53,245 nt of DNA from Candidatus Harrisonbacteria bacterium CG10_big_fil_rev_8_21_14_0_10_49_15 (GCA_002773415.1 PFBD01000020.1:89667-142911); one strand, 5' to 3'. Positions 16,077-25,023 are shown, counted from the stretch's first letter. Notes: generated by a model not told the origin, from the letters alone. Numbers and translations are program-made.

Positions 16077-18427
16077 AATCTAATTTGTACAATTTTTTCA
16101 CTGAGCTGTGCCAGCGGTATCCGTCTCGGATAGCGTTTATTGAAAGGGGCAAGTATCGCCGCCGAATCTGGACCTATGCGGAGGTGCACGAGCGGGTTGG
16201 GCAGCTTGGCCAGTTTCTTGATCAGCAAGGCTTTACTCGCGGCGACAAAGTTATTCTCTGCGCGCCTAATAGCGTGTGGTGGGCCGTAATTTTTTTGGCC
16301 TGTATGCGCAGGGGCATCACCCTAGTGCCGCTAGACGTTAACTCGTCGCCGGATTTTATTGAGCGAATCGTCTCGCTAACTAATGCCCGCGGGTTTATCT
16401 CTTCCAGGGCTGTGCCCACGGTTGGGGCAGTTCATGCTCCTGTTTTATTGATCGAAGATCTTCCGGGAGCGTTAGCAGATATACCTTTAATGCGGGCAGG
16501 AGAAGATGAGCCGCCACGCTTAACTGAAGAGCTAGAGATTGTCTTTAGCTCCGGTAGCACCGGTGAGCCTAAGGGGGTCGTGCTGACACATGAAAATGTT
16601 TATTCAAACATGCGAGAGCTTGTTGAATTAGCTGCCGCGTTGCCGCGTCGTTTTCTTTCAATTGTGCCGCTAAGTCATATGCTTGAACAAACGGGCGGGC
16701 TGTTCTTGCCGTTAGCGTTGGGGGCAACTGTTGTTTATAACTACAGTAATCGTCCTCGGGTGCTTGTTCGTGCTTCCTTGGAAGAGCGCGTTACTTCCAT
16801 TGTCTGTGTACCGGCATTTTTGCAGCTGCTGCGCCCCACTAAAGACTTGGGCAGGCTTAAGGAGTTTTACGTGGGTGGCGCTCCTCTAGACCCGGCCCTG
16901 GAGCAGTTTTGGCTTTCCCGTAATGTGGTGGTTTATCAGGGATATGGTCTTACTGAAGCTTCTCCGCTTATTTCTACTAACTCGCTAAATTTTCACCGTC
17001 CGCAATCGGTTGGGAAAGTACTGCCCGGGGTTTCCGTGCGTCTTGCTGAGGACAAAGAGATATTGGTTCAAGGACCAAATATCAGCTCGGGGTATTATAA
17101 AAATCCGGAAGCAACCACTCAGGCTTTTAAGGACGGTTGGTTCGCCACCGGAGATATTGGTGAAATTGATGACGATGGATTTTTATTCATTCGCGGTCGC
17201 AAGAAAAACATGATTGTTGGTCCGTCTGGCATGAAGATCTATCCAGAAGACATTGAAAAAGTATTGCTTGGGCAGGAGCTGGTTAAAGATGCGGTTGTCT
17301 GCGGCATAGGGGACAATTCGTCAGACATGCGGATCACAGCAGTAGTACTTGCAGAGCAGAAGCTTGACCTAGGTGAGTTAGCGGCTCGCGTTAACACTCA
17401 GCTGGCATCGCACCAGCAAGTGCAAGAAATAGTCATCTGGCCAAGTTCTGATTTTCCCCGTACGCCCACTAAAAAAGTCATTCGAAAGGATGTGTGCGAG
17501 TATTTGAGTGAAGCTGATCGTGACCTAGAGCCGGTCAATGCTCCGCCAGCCCAGTCAGCGGACCCTGTTCTGGCCATTGTCGCTGCAGTAGCGGCAGTAG
17601 CGACAGACAAGGTGCAAGAAAGCTCTAACTTGGTCTCTGATCTGCATATGGATTCCATTAAACGTTTGCAGCTTATTTCTCAGTTGGAAGATGATCTGGG
17701 AGCGGAACTGGATGATTCCCAAATTGATCATACCTCTACGGTGTCTGATATACGCCGGCTTGTTTTGAAGACGGCCGCGAACCGGAAACGAATCCTGATT
17801 CCGTATTGGCAGGGATCGGTAGTGGTGCGCTGGATCCGTTCGTTGTTACAGATTCTGATATCTATCTTTTTGAGATTATTTCAACGGCTAAGTATTAGCG
17901 GCGAGCCACCGCGTCTGAAAGTTGGACCGGTTATTTATGTTGCCAATCATGCCAGTCACTTGGATACGCCCACGGTGATTAGAGCGCTGTCGTCCTCGGG
18001 TAGCCGGCGTGTTGCCGTGGCGGCTGCAAAAGATTACTTCTTTAAAGGGGGCGGCAGGCGATTTTTTAGTCAGCTGGTATTTAATGCGTTTCCGCTAGAC
18101 CGCGATGGTAACTTGCCGGAAAGTTTAACTTTGATTGGCCGAATGTTGGATAAAGGTAACTCTGTGCTTATTTATCCAGAGGGTACGCGTTCGCAGACCG
18201 GAGCGATCAAGCCATTTAAAAACGGTATTGGTGTTATCGCGACGGAAATGGGTGTGCCGGTTATTCCGGTAAAAATTTCCGGTAACTTCGGTATTTTGCC
18301 AAAAGGGTCTATTGTGCCAAAGAGAGGCTCGGTCACTGTTCGATTTGGGGGAGCGCTGCGGTTGGAAGCGAAGGCTTCATACATCTCTATTACTAAAGCC
18401 TTAGAAGAAACGATCCAGAATCTATGA
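16073..18427 (+). CDS. Acyl-AMP ligase / acyl-carrier / acyltransferase fusion
   Basis: 784 residues with three domains. (1) Adenylate-forming ligase, about 1-490: 'VFSSGSTGEPKGVVLTHEN' (ATP loop), 'YQGYGLTEASPLIS', 'GWFATGDIGEIDDDGFLFI', and the catalytic lysine region 'PRTPTKKVIRKD'. (2) Acyl carrier domain, about 505-575, with the phosphopantetheine serine S528 in 'LHMDSIKRLQL'. (3) PlsC-type acyltransferase, about 605-784: H626-x4-D631 in 'NHASHLD' and 'YPEGTRSQTG' (P702-R706). Probable path: fatty acid to acyl-AMP, to the carrier, to a lysophospholipid or lysophosphatidate. E. coli Aas has ligase and acyltransferase in the opposite order and borrows ACP. AcpS follows with a 4-base overlap. 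Confidence 0.92.
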   Translation: MKSNLYNFFTELCQRYPSRIAFIERGKYRRRIWTYAEVHERVGQLGQFLDQQGFTRGDKVILCAPNSVWWAVIFLACMRRGITLVPLDVNSSPDFIERIVSLTNARGFISSRAVPTVGAVHAPVLLIEDLPGALADIPLMRAGEDEPPRLTEELEIVFSSGSTGEPKGVVLTHENVYSNMRELVELAAALPRRFLSIVPLSHMLEQTGGLFLPLALGATVVYNYSNRPRVLVRASLEERVTSIVCVPAFLQLLRPTKDLGRLKEFYVGGAPLDPALEQFWLSRNVVVYQGYGLTEASPLISTNSLNFHRPQSVGKVLPGVSVRLAEDKEILVQGPNISSGYYKNPEATTQAFKDGWFATGDIGEIDDDGFLFIRGRKKNMIVGPSGMKIYPEDIEKVLLGQELVKDAVVCGIGDNSSDMRITAVVLAEQKLDLGELAARVNTQLASHQQVQEIVIWPSSDFPRTPTKKVIRKDVCEYLSEADRDLEPVNAPPAQSADPVLAIVAAVAAVATDKVQESSNLVSDLHMDSIKRLQLISQLEDDLGAELDDSQIDHTSTVSDIRRLVLKTAANRKRILIPYWQGSVVVRWIRSLLQILISIFLRLFQRLSISGEPPRLKVGPVIYVANHASHLDTPTVIRALSSSGSRRVAVAAAKDYFFKGGGRRFFSQLVFNAFPLDRDGNLPESLTLIGRMLDKGNSVLIYPEGTRSQTGAIKPFKNGIGVIATEMGVPVIPVKISGNFGILPKGSIVPKRGSVTVRFGGALRLEAKASYISITKALEETIQNL

Positions 18428-18762
18428 ACGTTAAAACCGGTTGTGACATTGTGGAAATTTCCCGCATTGAAGCCATGCTGAAGCAGTCGGAGTTGCTTGG
18501 GAAAATTTTTCATCCAAGTGAACTAGAGAGGTTCACGGCCGAGCATTTGGCTGGTATTTTTGCGGTTAAAGAGTCGGCCTTCAAAGCTCTGGGTCTTTCA
18601 CCAAACTCGTGGTTGAAGTTGGAAGTGAACTATACGCCGGAAGGCAAGCCAAAGATAATATTTTCCAATGATATTTCTCTTGTCGGTGTTATGTCGTGGG
18701 ATTGTAGCATTTCCCATGACGGCGGCTTTGCCTATGCAGTTGTAGTTGTTCTACAAGACTAA
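18424..18762 (+). CDS. acpS: Holo-ACP synthase
   Basis: 112 residues. It transfers phosphopantetheine from CoA to a carrier serine. Motifs: 'GCDIVEISRIE' (metal-binding Asp), 'LAGIFAVKESAFKALG' (catalytic Glu and Lys), 'SISHDGGFAYAVVV'. The start ATG overlaps the stop of the ligase-carrier fusion (ATGA), so the carrier domain's S528 is the likely substrate. Its 3' end overlaps the convergent cdsA by 12 bases. Confidence 0.94.
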   Translation: MNVKTGCDIVEISRIEAMLKQSELLGKIFHPSELERFTAEHLAGIFAVKESAFKALGLSPNSWLKLEVNYTPEGKPKIIFSNDISLVGVMSWDCSISHDGGFAYAVVVVLQD

Positions 18763-19704
18763 CAGGAAGTAGTAGTAGAGAATGACGATGACGCGGGACA
18801 TGCTGTCAATCCGGTCCAGCACGCCGCCGTGGCCGGGAATAAGCTGACTGCTGTCTTTGACCGCATAAAAACGTTTGAACAAAGAGTTAGTTAATCCGCC
18901 AACTAGTCCGAAGACCCCGATTAGTACTGATACGATCAGCCATTGATAGGGCGGCAGATACCCGCCAAGGATAAAGTATAGAAACCATACTCCAAGCAGT
19001 GCGCCGGCAACGTGGCCAACGATGCCAATGTAGGTTTTATTTGGGCTGATGTTAGAGGCAATCTTGTATTTGTCTAAAAAGCTGATCTTATGGAAAAATT
19101 TTCCGATAATATATGCCCCGATGTCGCTGAGAGAGGTGGCGAAGATTATTAATAGTAGCAAAGACTTGGAGTCATCCAGGGTATTATTTAAGTGGCCGAG
19201 CAAGACAGCGTGGCTTAATCCAAAAATTATCCAGATCGCGCTAAAAAGCGAAACAGCCGCTTGATTAAGGCCCTGCTTTGCGTCATTGATCCGGATCGCA
19301 ACCAATGTGACGCCGATGAAATAAAGTAGGGGTAGAGTGTAAAAGTACTGCGTGAAAAATCCGGCTACAATAACGCTCCAGGCGGATAGCAGTATCAGTA
19401 AGACCGTGTAGGCGCGAGGCAGTGATGCCATCCGGGCAATTTCCAGAATGGCCGCGGCCATGAAGAGAAAGAGTACGATCAGGGCGGGAATACCGCCAAG
19501 AAAAATACCGGCTAGGTAGATTGGGGTCAAGATGAGCCAGCCAAGATAGCGCTTGCCAAGATGGCTTTGGCTTAAAGCGGAAAATTTAAAGCGGGCGATC
19601 GCGAACAACACCAGAAAGCCGACCCCCAATAAAATCGCGGTCCGTATCAAAACGGGAGTTAAAATAGGGTTGAGCAGGGGATTTATAAAATTTGCGTCAG
19701 GCAT
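18751..19704 (-). CDS. cdsA: Phosphatidate cytidylyltransferase
   Basis: 317 residues, about 8 membrane helices. The C-terminal signature is complete: 'SLFKRFYAVKDSSQLIPGHG' followed by GVLDRID. 'SDIGAYIIGKFF' and 'SPNKTYIGIVGH' are also conserved. It makes CDP-diacylglycerol from CTP and phosphatidate. It is second in a two-gene operon behind the CDP-alcohol phosphatidyltransferase (1 base apart) and converges on the acyltransferase operon. Confidence 0.95.
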   Translation of the reverse strand: MPDANFINPLLNPILTPVLIRTAILLGVGFLVLFAIARFKFSALSQSHLGKRYLGWLILTPIYLAGIFLGGIPALIVLFLFMAAAILEIARMASLPRAYTVLLILLSAWSVIVAGFFTQYFYTLPLLYFIGVTLVAIRINDAKQGLNQAAVSLFSAIWIIFGLSHAVLLGHLNNTLDDSKSLLLLIIFATSLSDIGAYIIGKFFHKISFLDKYKIASNISPNKTYIGIVGHVAGALLGVWFLYFILGGYLPPYQWLIVSVLIGVFGLVGGLTNSLFKRFYAVKDSSQLIPGHGGVLDRIDSMSRVIVILYYYFLLVL

Positions 19705-19705
19705 T

Positions 19706-20305
19706 TTATTCCAGTTCCTTTTTAGTTTTGTTGAAGCGAGTAAGTAGAGTGATTAGTGTGCCGAGCAATATGATCCAAAGGAAGTAGTTCCAGAATTCGC
19801 CAGCGCTGGTTACGAACACAACTAGCGCGGCTAAGCCAAGGTAGATCATCCGGTCTGCTTTTCCCATGATGCCGCCGTATTGCCTGCTAGCACCGGCGGC
19901 CTTGCTGGCAATACTTAAGTAGCTGTTTAGTAGTATGGCGATTACGGTCACGCTACCCAGGATCAGATCTACAGTCGGTAGCAGGGCGATCGCGAAAAAA
20001 ATTGCGGCGTCTGAGACTCGGTCTAGGAATTCGTTCAGCACCTCGCCAAACGGTGAGGCGATCCCTAAACTTCGGGACACCTGCCCGTCTAGCGCATTGA
20101 GAGCGGTTCTGATGAAGACGGCAATCGGCACGATTACTAACAGCCACGGTGTTTGGGTGGAGTAATATAAACAAGCGGCCGTGACCAGTGAGAAAAGTAA
20201 GCCGGCGATGTTCAGGGCAGTTGGGTGTACGCGTTGACGAATTAAATAACTCGTCACCGGCGAAAGGAGCTGCTGGAACTTTGGTTTAATGGAGTAGATT
20301 CCCAT
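19706..20305 (-). CDS. CDP-alcohol phosphatidyltransferase
   Basis: 199 residues, about 5-6 membrane helices. The active-site motif reads 'NALDGQVSRSLG...SPFGEV' then 'LNEFLDRVSDA': two of the four usual aspartates (first and third) are Asn, and AR is SR. An NALDG/LNE form of the motif is found in some members such as the YnbA type, so this may be a different alcohol acceptor rather than a loss of activity. It could join CDP-diacylglycerol to glycerol phosphate, inositol phosphate or another alcohol; the acceptor cannot be told. It forms an operon with cdsA. Confidence 0.88.
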   Translation of the reverse strand: MGIYSIKPKFQQLLSPVTSYLIRQRVHPTALNIAGLLFSLVTAACLYYSTQTPWLLVIVPIAVFIRTALNALDGQVSRSLGIASPFGEVLNEFLDRVSDAAIFFAIALLPTVDLILGSVTVIAILLNSYLSIASKAAGASRQYGGIMGKADRMIYLGLAALVVFVTSAGEFWNYFLWIILLGTLITLLTRFNKTKKELE

Positions 20306-20387
20306 GCCTTAGAATAGCTAGTGATGCATATTAAAGCAATGATGATGCACTGTATATGTATCGCCGACGGGTGAGCGGGTTTTGGTG

Positions 20388-20393
20388 TATAAT
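20388..20393 (+). promoter_or_regulatory. -10 box of the VIT-like gene, near leaderless
   Basis: TATAAT directly after TG, 8 bases before the ATG at 20402. Confidence 0.55.
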
Positions 20394-20401
20394 AGAGGAA
20401 T

Positions 20402-20899
20402 ATGAAAAAAGCACTGGGGGCGGTTTATTTTCGGAATTTTATCTTTGGGGTTGAGGATAGCCTGGTCTCTACAGTGGGCCTGCTTTCGGGTGTGGCCATC
20501 GCGGATGTGCCAAGAGCGACTATATTTCTGACGGGTATGGTGCTTATTTTTGTGGAGGCGTTTTCTATGGGCGTGGGTAGCTTTTTGTCTGAGCATTCGG
20601 CATCAGATTTTGAGGGCGCGCCTGAGAAGGCGCGCCGGTCTATTGTCTGGCCGGCTTTAGTGATGTTTGTTTCTTACTTTGTTTCCGGCTTTATCCCACT
20701 ATTTCCATACATTGTTTTACCGGTGTCCGCGGCGCTGGCGGTCTCGGTTGTTGTGTCGCTGTTAGCACTTTTTGGGTTGGGTGCTGTTAGCGGCAAGATA
20801 ACAAAGAAGAGTGTTGTGCGGGAGGGGTTGAGGATGTTGATTATCGGCGGCGGCGCTGTGCTTTTGGGTGTGCTGGTTGGAAAGATGATTGGGGTGTAG
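20402..20899 (+). CDS. VIT1/CCC1-family transporter, short form
   Basis: 165 residues. 'YFRNFIFGVEDSLVSTVGLL' and 'EAFSMGVGSFLSE' are typical of the VIT/CCC1 iron or manganese transporter family. Five membrane helices seem present. The usual Glu-rich cytosolic metal-binding domain between helices 2 and 3 is reduced to about 20 residues, so the protein is shorter than plant or yeast members (220 or more). Cation export is inferred from the family. Confidence 0.82.
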   Translation: MKKALGAVYFRNFIFGVEDSLVSTVGLLSGVAIADVPRATIFLTGMVLIFVEAFSMGVGSFLSEHSASDFEGAPEKARRSIVWPALVMFVSYFVSGFIPLFPYIVLPVSAALAVSVVVSLLALFGLGAVSGKITKKSVVREGLRMLIIGGGAVLLGVLVGKMIGV

Positions 20900-20905
20900 G
20901 GAGGA

Positions 20906-20948
20906 GTTAAGAGATTCTTCACTCGGGCGCGGTGCTCAGAATTACAAA
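20906..20948. repeat. Dispersed repeat related to 1253-1320
   Basis: Words GAGATTCTTCACTCGG and GCGCGGTGCTCAGAATTACA match the earlier copy with changes. Confidence 0.5.
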
Positions 20949-20972
20949 GGAAAAAATAATGACTTACGTCAG

Positions 20973-21024
20973 CCCTCTATTATCTTTTTAATTAGCGACC
21001 GCTAATTAAAAAGATAATATAGGG
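20973..21024. repeat. 52-bp palindrome upstream of recO
   Basis: The half-site CCCTCTATTATCTTTTTAAT continues into TAGCG, mirrored around AC. One mismatch. It shares TTTTTAATTA with the palindrome at 14647-14690. Confidence 0.85.
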
Positions 21025-21045
21025 AGTCTAGAGGGAGCCGTTTGC

Positions 21046-21051
21046 TATACT
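21046..21051 (+). promoter_or_regulatory. -10 box of recO, leaderless
   Basis: TATACT, 6 bases before the ATG at 21058. Confidence 0.55.
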
Positions 21052-21057
21052 TGGTTT

Positions 21058-21633
21058 ATGCAAGAGGTTTCAACAAGGGCGATTGTTTTGGGGAGTTATC
21101 CGGCCGGGGAGGCGGACTTGCGGGTGACTTTGTATACGGAAGAGGTGGGAAAAGTGCGGGCGCGGGTGCGGAGCGCCCGGAAGCTTGGGTCAAAGTTGGC
21201 GGCGCATGTCCAGCCGCTGATGCTGAGCCATGTTCGGTTGGTGCAGAAAAATACGGTCCAGGTGGTGGACGCGCTGAGTATTAAGAATTTTAAGCAAGAC
21301 TTGCTGGAGAGTGACTTGCCTAAGGATAGGCAGCATCGCCGCTTGCGTGAAATGTTGGCAGTCTTTCGGATGGTTGACGAGATGACGCTGGATGAGCAGC
21401 CGGACAAGGCTTTGTTCGCGCTTTTGGCCGGAGGAGCTGTTTTTGGGAAGGAGATATTGAGCGTACTTGGTTTTGATCCGCTGCATGCGAGTTGTAGTCG
21501 CTGTGGCTCGGCTCAAGCTAAGCATTTTAATATTGCGGATACGGAGTATTTGTGCGCGCGTTGCTTTAGAAAAGCAAGGGGAGGTGGGGAGCATTTTTCC
21601 ATCATAACCCCTCCCAACCTCCCCTTATCTTAA
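21058..21633 (+). CDS. recO: DNA repair protein RecO, shortened
   Basis: 191 residues; RecO is usually 220-260. The N-terminal OB fold is clear: 'EVSTRAIVLGSYPAGEADLR' then 'VTLYTEEVGKVRARVRSARK'. A helical domain follows and a C4 zinc motif ('CSRCGS' ... 'CARCFRKA'). The last residues, 'ITPPNLPLS', are encoded by a dispersed repeat that also forms a terminator-like hairpin, so the natural C-terminus may have been lost to repeat insertion. RecO works with RecR to load RecA on gaps. Confidence 0.87.
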   Translation: MQEVSTRAIVLGSYPAGEADLRVTLYTEEVGKVRARVRSARKLGSKLAAHVQPLMLSHVRLVQKNTVQVVDALSIKNFKQDLLESDLPKDRQHRRLREMLAVFRMVDEMTLDEQPDKALFALLAGGAVFGKEILSVLGFDPLHASCSRCGSAQAKHFNIADTEYLCARCFRKARGGGEHFSIITPPNLPLS

Positions 21634-21643
21634 GGGGAGGGGC
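21607..21643 (+). terminator. Repeat-derived hairpin at the recO end
   Basis: The stem CCCCTT ATCTT AAGGGG with flanking CTCCC/GGGAG-like arms overlaps the recO stop codon. The word is a CPR-type dispersed repeat. Confidence 0.6.
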
Positions 21644-21653
21644 TTACTTGTGG

Positions 21654-21659
21654 TAGAAT
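21654..21659 (+). promoter_or_regulatory. -10 box, leaderless
   Basis: TAGAAT, 6 bases before the ATG at 21666. Confidence 0.5.
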
Positions 21660-21665
21660 TATCTC

Positions 21666-23525
21666 ATGCAAGAATTTTCAAATGGAGGACAGGCTCAGGG
21701 TGGACAGGAGCAAACACCTGCTCCAGCGCCGCAGCCTCAGCCAGCGCCACAGTTTCAGTCTCAACCTGGAATTCAGAATATGCCAAAAAAACCGTCCCGT
21801 TCTAAAAAATTGTTGTTGTGGGGGTCGGTGGTTGTTGGTTTGTTGATTGTTGTGGCCTTGGTATTTGCCTGGCTGCGTTTGAGTAGCACGGATAGTATTG
21901 CCATTGAGGTCATTTTGCCGGAGCGGGTGCAGGTGGGCGTGCCTTTTGCGGCTGAGGTGCAGGTTTCCAATGGGTCTAACACAGACTTGCGCGACGCGCG
22001 GCTGAGTGTTTCCCTGCCAAGTGATATTGCTTTTGTGGGTAGTGGTGCGAGCAAGGTTTTGGATAACAGGTCGCTGGAGTCTATCGCGAGTGGGGTGACT
22101 GCGAAGGAGCAGTGGCAGCTTATCGCGCTTAGCACTGAAGACGCTATCAAACAGTTGCGAGTGACAGTTTCGTATCTTCCGGGCCGGGTTAGCTCTCGGT
22201 TTGAGCAGGCGGTTACAAAAGACATTGTGCTTGGGTCTGCCGCTGTGGCGCTGGATATTACGACCGGGAACAAGGTTCTGGCCGGCGAGGCTTTTAACGC
22301 GATTATCACTTATGAAAATCGTTCGCAGACGCCGTATGAGAATGTGGTGGTCCGGTTTATCACTCCGACTGACTATGTGTTTGAGAGTAGCGAGCCGGAA
22401 GCGAGCCGTTCTATTGCCGGTGGTAAGTCTTGGGAGGTTGCTGAGTTGCCACTGCTGGCTCGGGGCGAGATAACCGCTCGGGGTAGTTATAGCGGCGCGA
22501 CTGGTTCTAATTTTGATTTGCGGGCTATTGTTTCGGCTAAGATAGGGGATGTGGAGTATGCTATCGCGGAAAAAGTGGCGACGATTACGGTTGCGGAGTC
22601 GCCACTGGCTCTTGAGATAAGCCTGGATGGCGGGAATGATCGCGTGGTTGAAGCGGGACAGGGGTTGAAGTATACACTGCGCTACCGAAATAATACCGAT
22701 GTTGGACTCCGAGACGCTATCATCAGCGCTCGCTTTGAAGGGGAGATGTTTGACTTGAAGCAGTTGCAGACTGATGGTGTGCTTCGGGGGAGTGACAACG
22801 CGGTTGTTTGGAACGCGAGTCGCGTATCTGAACTTGCGAATATCGCGCCCGGGGCTAGTGGTTCGGTTAGCTTTACGATTCGAACCAAAGACAATTACCC
22901 GATAACAACTACTAACTCCAAGAATTTTTTGGTCACGGTGCGCGGGGAGATGGAGTCGCCAACCGTGCCTCGTTTTGTGGACGCGGAGAGGACAGTTGGT
23001 TTTGTCGCGGTGACAAATAAAGTTCGTGGACAAGTCGCATTAGAGACTGTTGGTTTTCAAAAAGAGCCGACCGCGCAGATCGTTAATACCGGCCCGGTGC
23101 CGCCGAAAGTTGGCCAGGCCACTCAGTACACTATTCACTGGCGGGTCGCGAACTACAGTACAGACATAGCAAACGCAAAGGTTAAGGCTTTCCTTGGGCC
23201 GAATGTGCGGTTTACCGGTGTCGCGCAAAGCACGACCGGAGTCCTGCCGACTTACAATGAGCGAACACAAGAGATGAGCTGGGAGATTGCCAAGATCGCC
23301 GCGACCAGGGGAGTGTTGAGCGACCCGGTTGAGGCTGTGTTTCAAGTTGAGCTGATACCGTCTGTTGGTCAGGTTGGGAAGTCCCCGATGCTTATTCAAG
23401 AATCTTCAATCGTAGCCACGGACTCGTTTACCGGTGTTAGTTTGAGTGATACCGGTAAGGAAGTTGATATTAGCTTGCCGGCTGATTCAACGATAAGTGG
23501 TAGTGAGGGGAGGGTGGCGGAGTAG
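21666..23525 (+). CDS. Membrane-anchored surface protein with DUF11-like repeats
   Basis: 619 residues. A Pro/Gln/Ala-rich cytoplasmic N-terminus of about 40 residues precedes one membrane helix (about 49-70). The rest is beta-rich with at least three repeats of the DUF11/CARDB type: 'VQVSNGSNTDLRDARLSVSL', 'AIITYENRSQTPYENVVVRF' and 'LRYRNNTDVGLRDAIISARF'. A fourth diverged unit is near 500-600. This looks like a stalk or adhesion protein outside the cell. No catalytic motif is visible. It stands between recO and glyS with its own -10 box. Confidence 0.75.
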   Translation: MQEFSNGGQAQGGQEQTPAPAPQPQPAPQFQSQPGIQNMPKKPSRSKKLLLWGSVVVGLLIVVALVFAWLRLSSTDSIAIEVILPERVQVGVPFAAEVQVSNGSNTDLRDARLSVSLPSDIAFVGSGASKVLDNRSLESIASGVTAKEQWQLIALSTEDAIKQLRVTVSYLPGRVSSRFEQAVTKDIVLGSAAVALDITTGNKVLAGEAFNAIITYENRSQTPYENVVVRFITPTDYVFESSEPEASRSIAGGKSWEVAELPLLARGEITARGSYSGATGSNFDLRAIVSAKIGDVEYAIAEKVATITVAESPLALEISLDGGNDRVVEAGQGLKYTLRYRNNTDVGLRDAIISARFEGEMFDLKQLQTDGVLRGSDNAVVWNASRVSELANIAPGASGSVSFTIRTKDNYPITTTNSKNFLVTVRGEMESPTVPRFVDAERTVGFVAVTNKVRGQVALETVGFQKEPTAQIVNTGPVPPKVGQATQYTIHWRVANYSTDIANAKVKAFLGPNVRFTGVAQSTTGVLPTYNERTQEMSWEIAKIAATRGVLSDPVEAVFQVELIPSVGQVGKSPMLIQESSIVATDSFTGVSLSDTGKEVDISLPADSTISGSEGRVAE

Positions 23526-23604
23526 GGGTTGGGAAATGGGAAAATTAGGAAATTAGGAAATTAGGATTGGGAAATTAGGGGATTTTGTGATAGAAATAGG
23601 TGTT

Positions 23605-25005
23605 ATGGAACAAGATAAGATGCAGAAAATTGTTGCCTTGTGTAAGCGCCGGGGGTTTGTGTTCCCTTCGTCGGAACTTTATGGCGGCTTCGCGGCCGTT
23701 TATGATTACGGCCCGTATGGAGTGGAGCTGGCAAAGAATATCCGGAACACGTGGTGGAAGGCGATGGTACAGGATAATGAGAATATCGTTGGACTTGATT
23801 CCAGTATTTTTATGCACCCGAAGATATGGGAGGCGTCTGGTCACACTTCCGGATTTTCCGATCCGCTAACCGAGTGTAAAGAGTGTCATGCCCGTTCGCG
23901 CGTTGATCATTTATTGGAGTCTGTGGGTGTTGCGGCGGATGAGAAGATGAGTGCGGAAGAGATTGATGATCTGTTCGCGAAGAACGCGGATAAGCTAAAG
24001 TGTCCGAACTGCGGAAAGAATAATTTTACCGAGGTGAAGAAGTTTAATCAGCTGGTTCAGTCAAACCTTGGAAACTTCACAGATGACTGGGCAAAAGAAC
24101 CGACCTACTTGCGCGGCGAGACGGCGCAGGGAATTTATGTGAATTTTAAAAATGTTTTAGATAGCGCCCGGGTGCGGATCCCGTTTGGAATCGCGCAAAT
24201 AGGAAAGGCGTTTAGAAATGAGATAACGGCGCGACAGTTTATTTTCCGGAAGCGGGAGTTTGAGCAGATGGAGATGCAGTACTTTGTTAAGCCGGAAGAG
24301 ATGATGAGCGTCTATGACGAGTGGAAAGAAAAGCGCTGGCAGTATTACCTTGATCTTGGTTTTAAAGAAGAGAATCTGCGCTGGCATAAACACGAGAACT
24401 TGGTTTTTTACGCGAAAGAAGCTTACGACATCGAGTATAACTTCCCGTTTGGATTTAAGGAGTTAGAGGGGGTTCACGCGCGCGGGGATTACGATCTAAC
24501 GAGTCACAGTAAGGCTAGCGGTGTTGATTTGAGTTACATGGATCCAAACACGAACGAGAAGTATATGCCGAATATTGTGGAGACGTCGGTTGGTGTGGAC
24601 CGGACATTCCTGGCGGTACTTACGGAGAGTTATACGGAAGAGGGATCTGATGAGCAGGCGCGGGTTGTTTTGAAGTTGCCGTATCAGCTCGCGCCTATCA
24701 AGGTGGCGGTGTTTCCGCTGTTGCGGAACAAGCCGGCGCTGGTGGAGAAGGCGCACGAGGTTTTCACGGCACTAAAAAAGGAGTTTATGTGTGAGTTTGA
24801 CGACAACGGCAATGTTGGCAAGCGCTACCGCCGTCAGGACGAGATAGGTACACTGTTCTGTGTGACTATTGACTTTGATACTTTGGAGGGAGGGGAGGAT
24901 GGCGCGAAAGACACCGTGACTGTGCGAAACAGGGATACCATGAAGCAGGAGAGAGTGGCGATTGGTGAGCTCCAGGCCTATCTAAATGATAGGTTGACAA
25001 AATAG
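23605..25005 (+). CDS. glyS: Glycyl-tRNA synthetase (homodimer type)
   Basis: 466 residues from ATG 23605; a GTG at 23587 is an alternative. A class II synthetase of the archaeal/eukaryotic/Gram-positive alpha2 type: 'CKRRGFVFPSSELYGGFAAV', 'YGPYGVELAKNI', zinc-site cysteines ('CKECHA' and 'CPNCGKNNF'), motif 2 'GKAFRNEITARQFIFRKREF', motif 3 'TSVGVDRTFLAVLTE', and an anticodon-binding domain at the C-terminus. Its stop codon lies just after the -35 box of the first GC-rich cassette. Confidence 0.96.
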   Translation: MEQDKMQKIVALCKRRGFVFPSSELYGGFAAVYDYGPYGVELAKNIRNTWWKAMVQDNENIVGLDSSIFMHPKIWEASGHTSGFSDPLTECKECHARSRVDHLLESVGVAADEKMSAEEIDDLFAKNADKLKCPNCGKNNFTEVKKFNQLVQSNLGNFTDDWAKEPTYLRGETAQGIYVNFKNVLDSARVRIPFGIAQIGKAFRNEITARQFIFRKREFEQMEMQYFVKPEEMMSVYDEWKEKRWQYYLDLGFKEENLRWHKHENLVFYAKEAYDIEYNFPFGFKELEGVHARGDYDLTSHSKASGVDLSYMDPNTNEKYMPNIVETSVGVDRTFLAVLTESYTEEGSDEQARVVLKLPYQLAPIKVAVFPLLRNKPALVEKAHEVFTALKKEFMCEFDDNGNVGKRYRRQDEIGTLFCVTIDFDTLEGGEDGAKDTVTVRNRDTMKQERVAIGELQAYLNDRLTK

Positions 25006-25023
25006 GTATAAGTGTGCTATAAT
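24994..25023 (+). promoter_or_regulatory. Consensus promoter of GC-rich cassette 1
   Basis: TTGACA, 18-base spacer, TATAAT. The -35 box overlaps the end of glyS. A leader of about 70 bases follows. Confidence 0.85.

Noticed and set aside
21678-23033. 451-codon antisense frame over the surface protein
   Set aside because: Arg/His/Asn-rich with no domain pattern; a shadow of the real gene.
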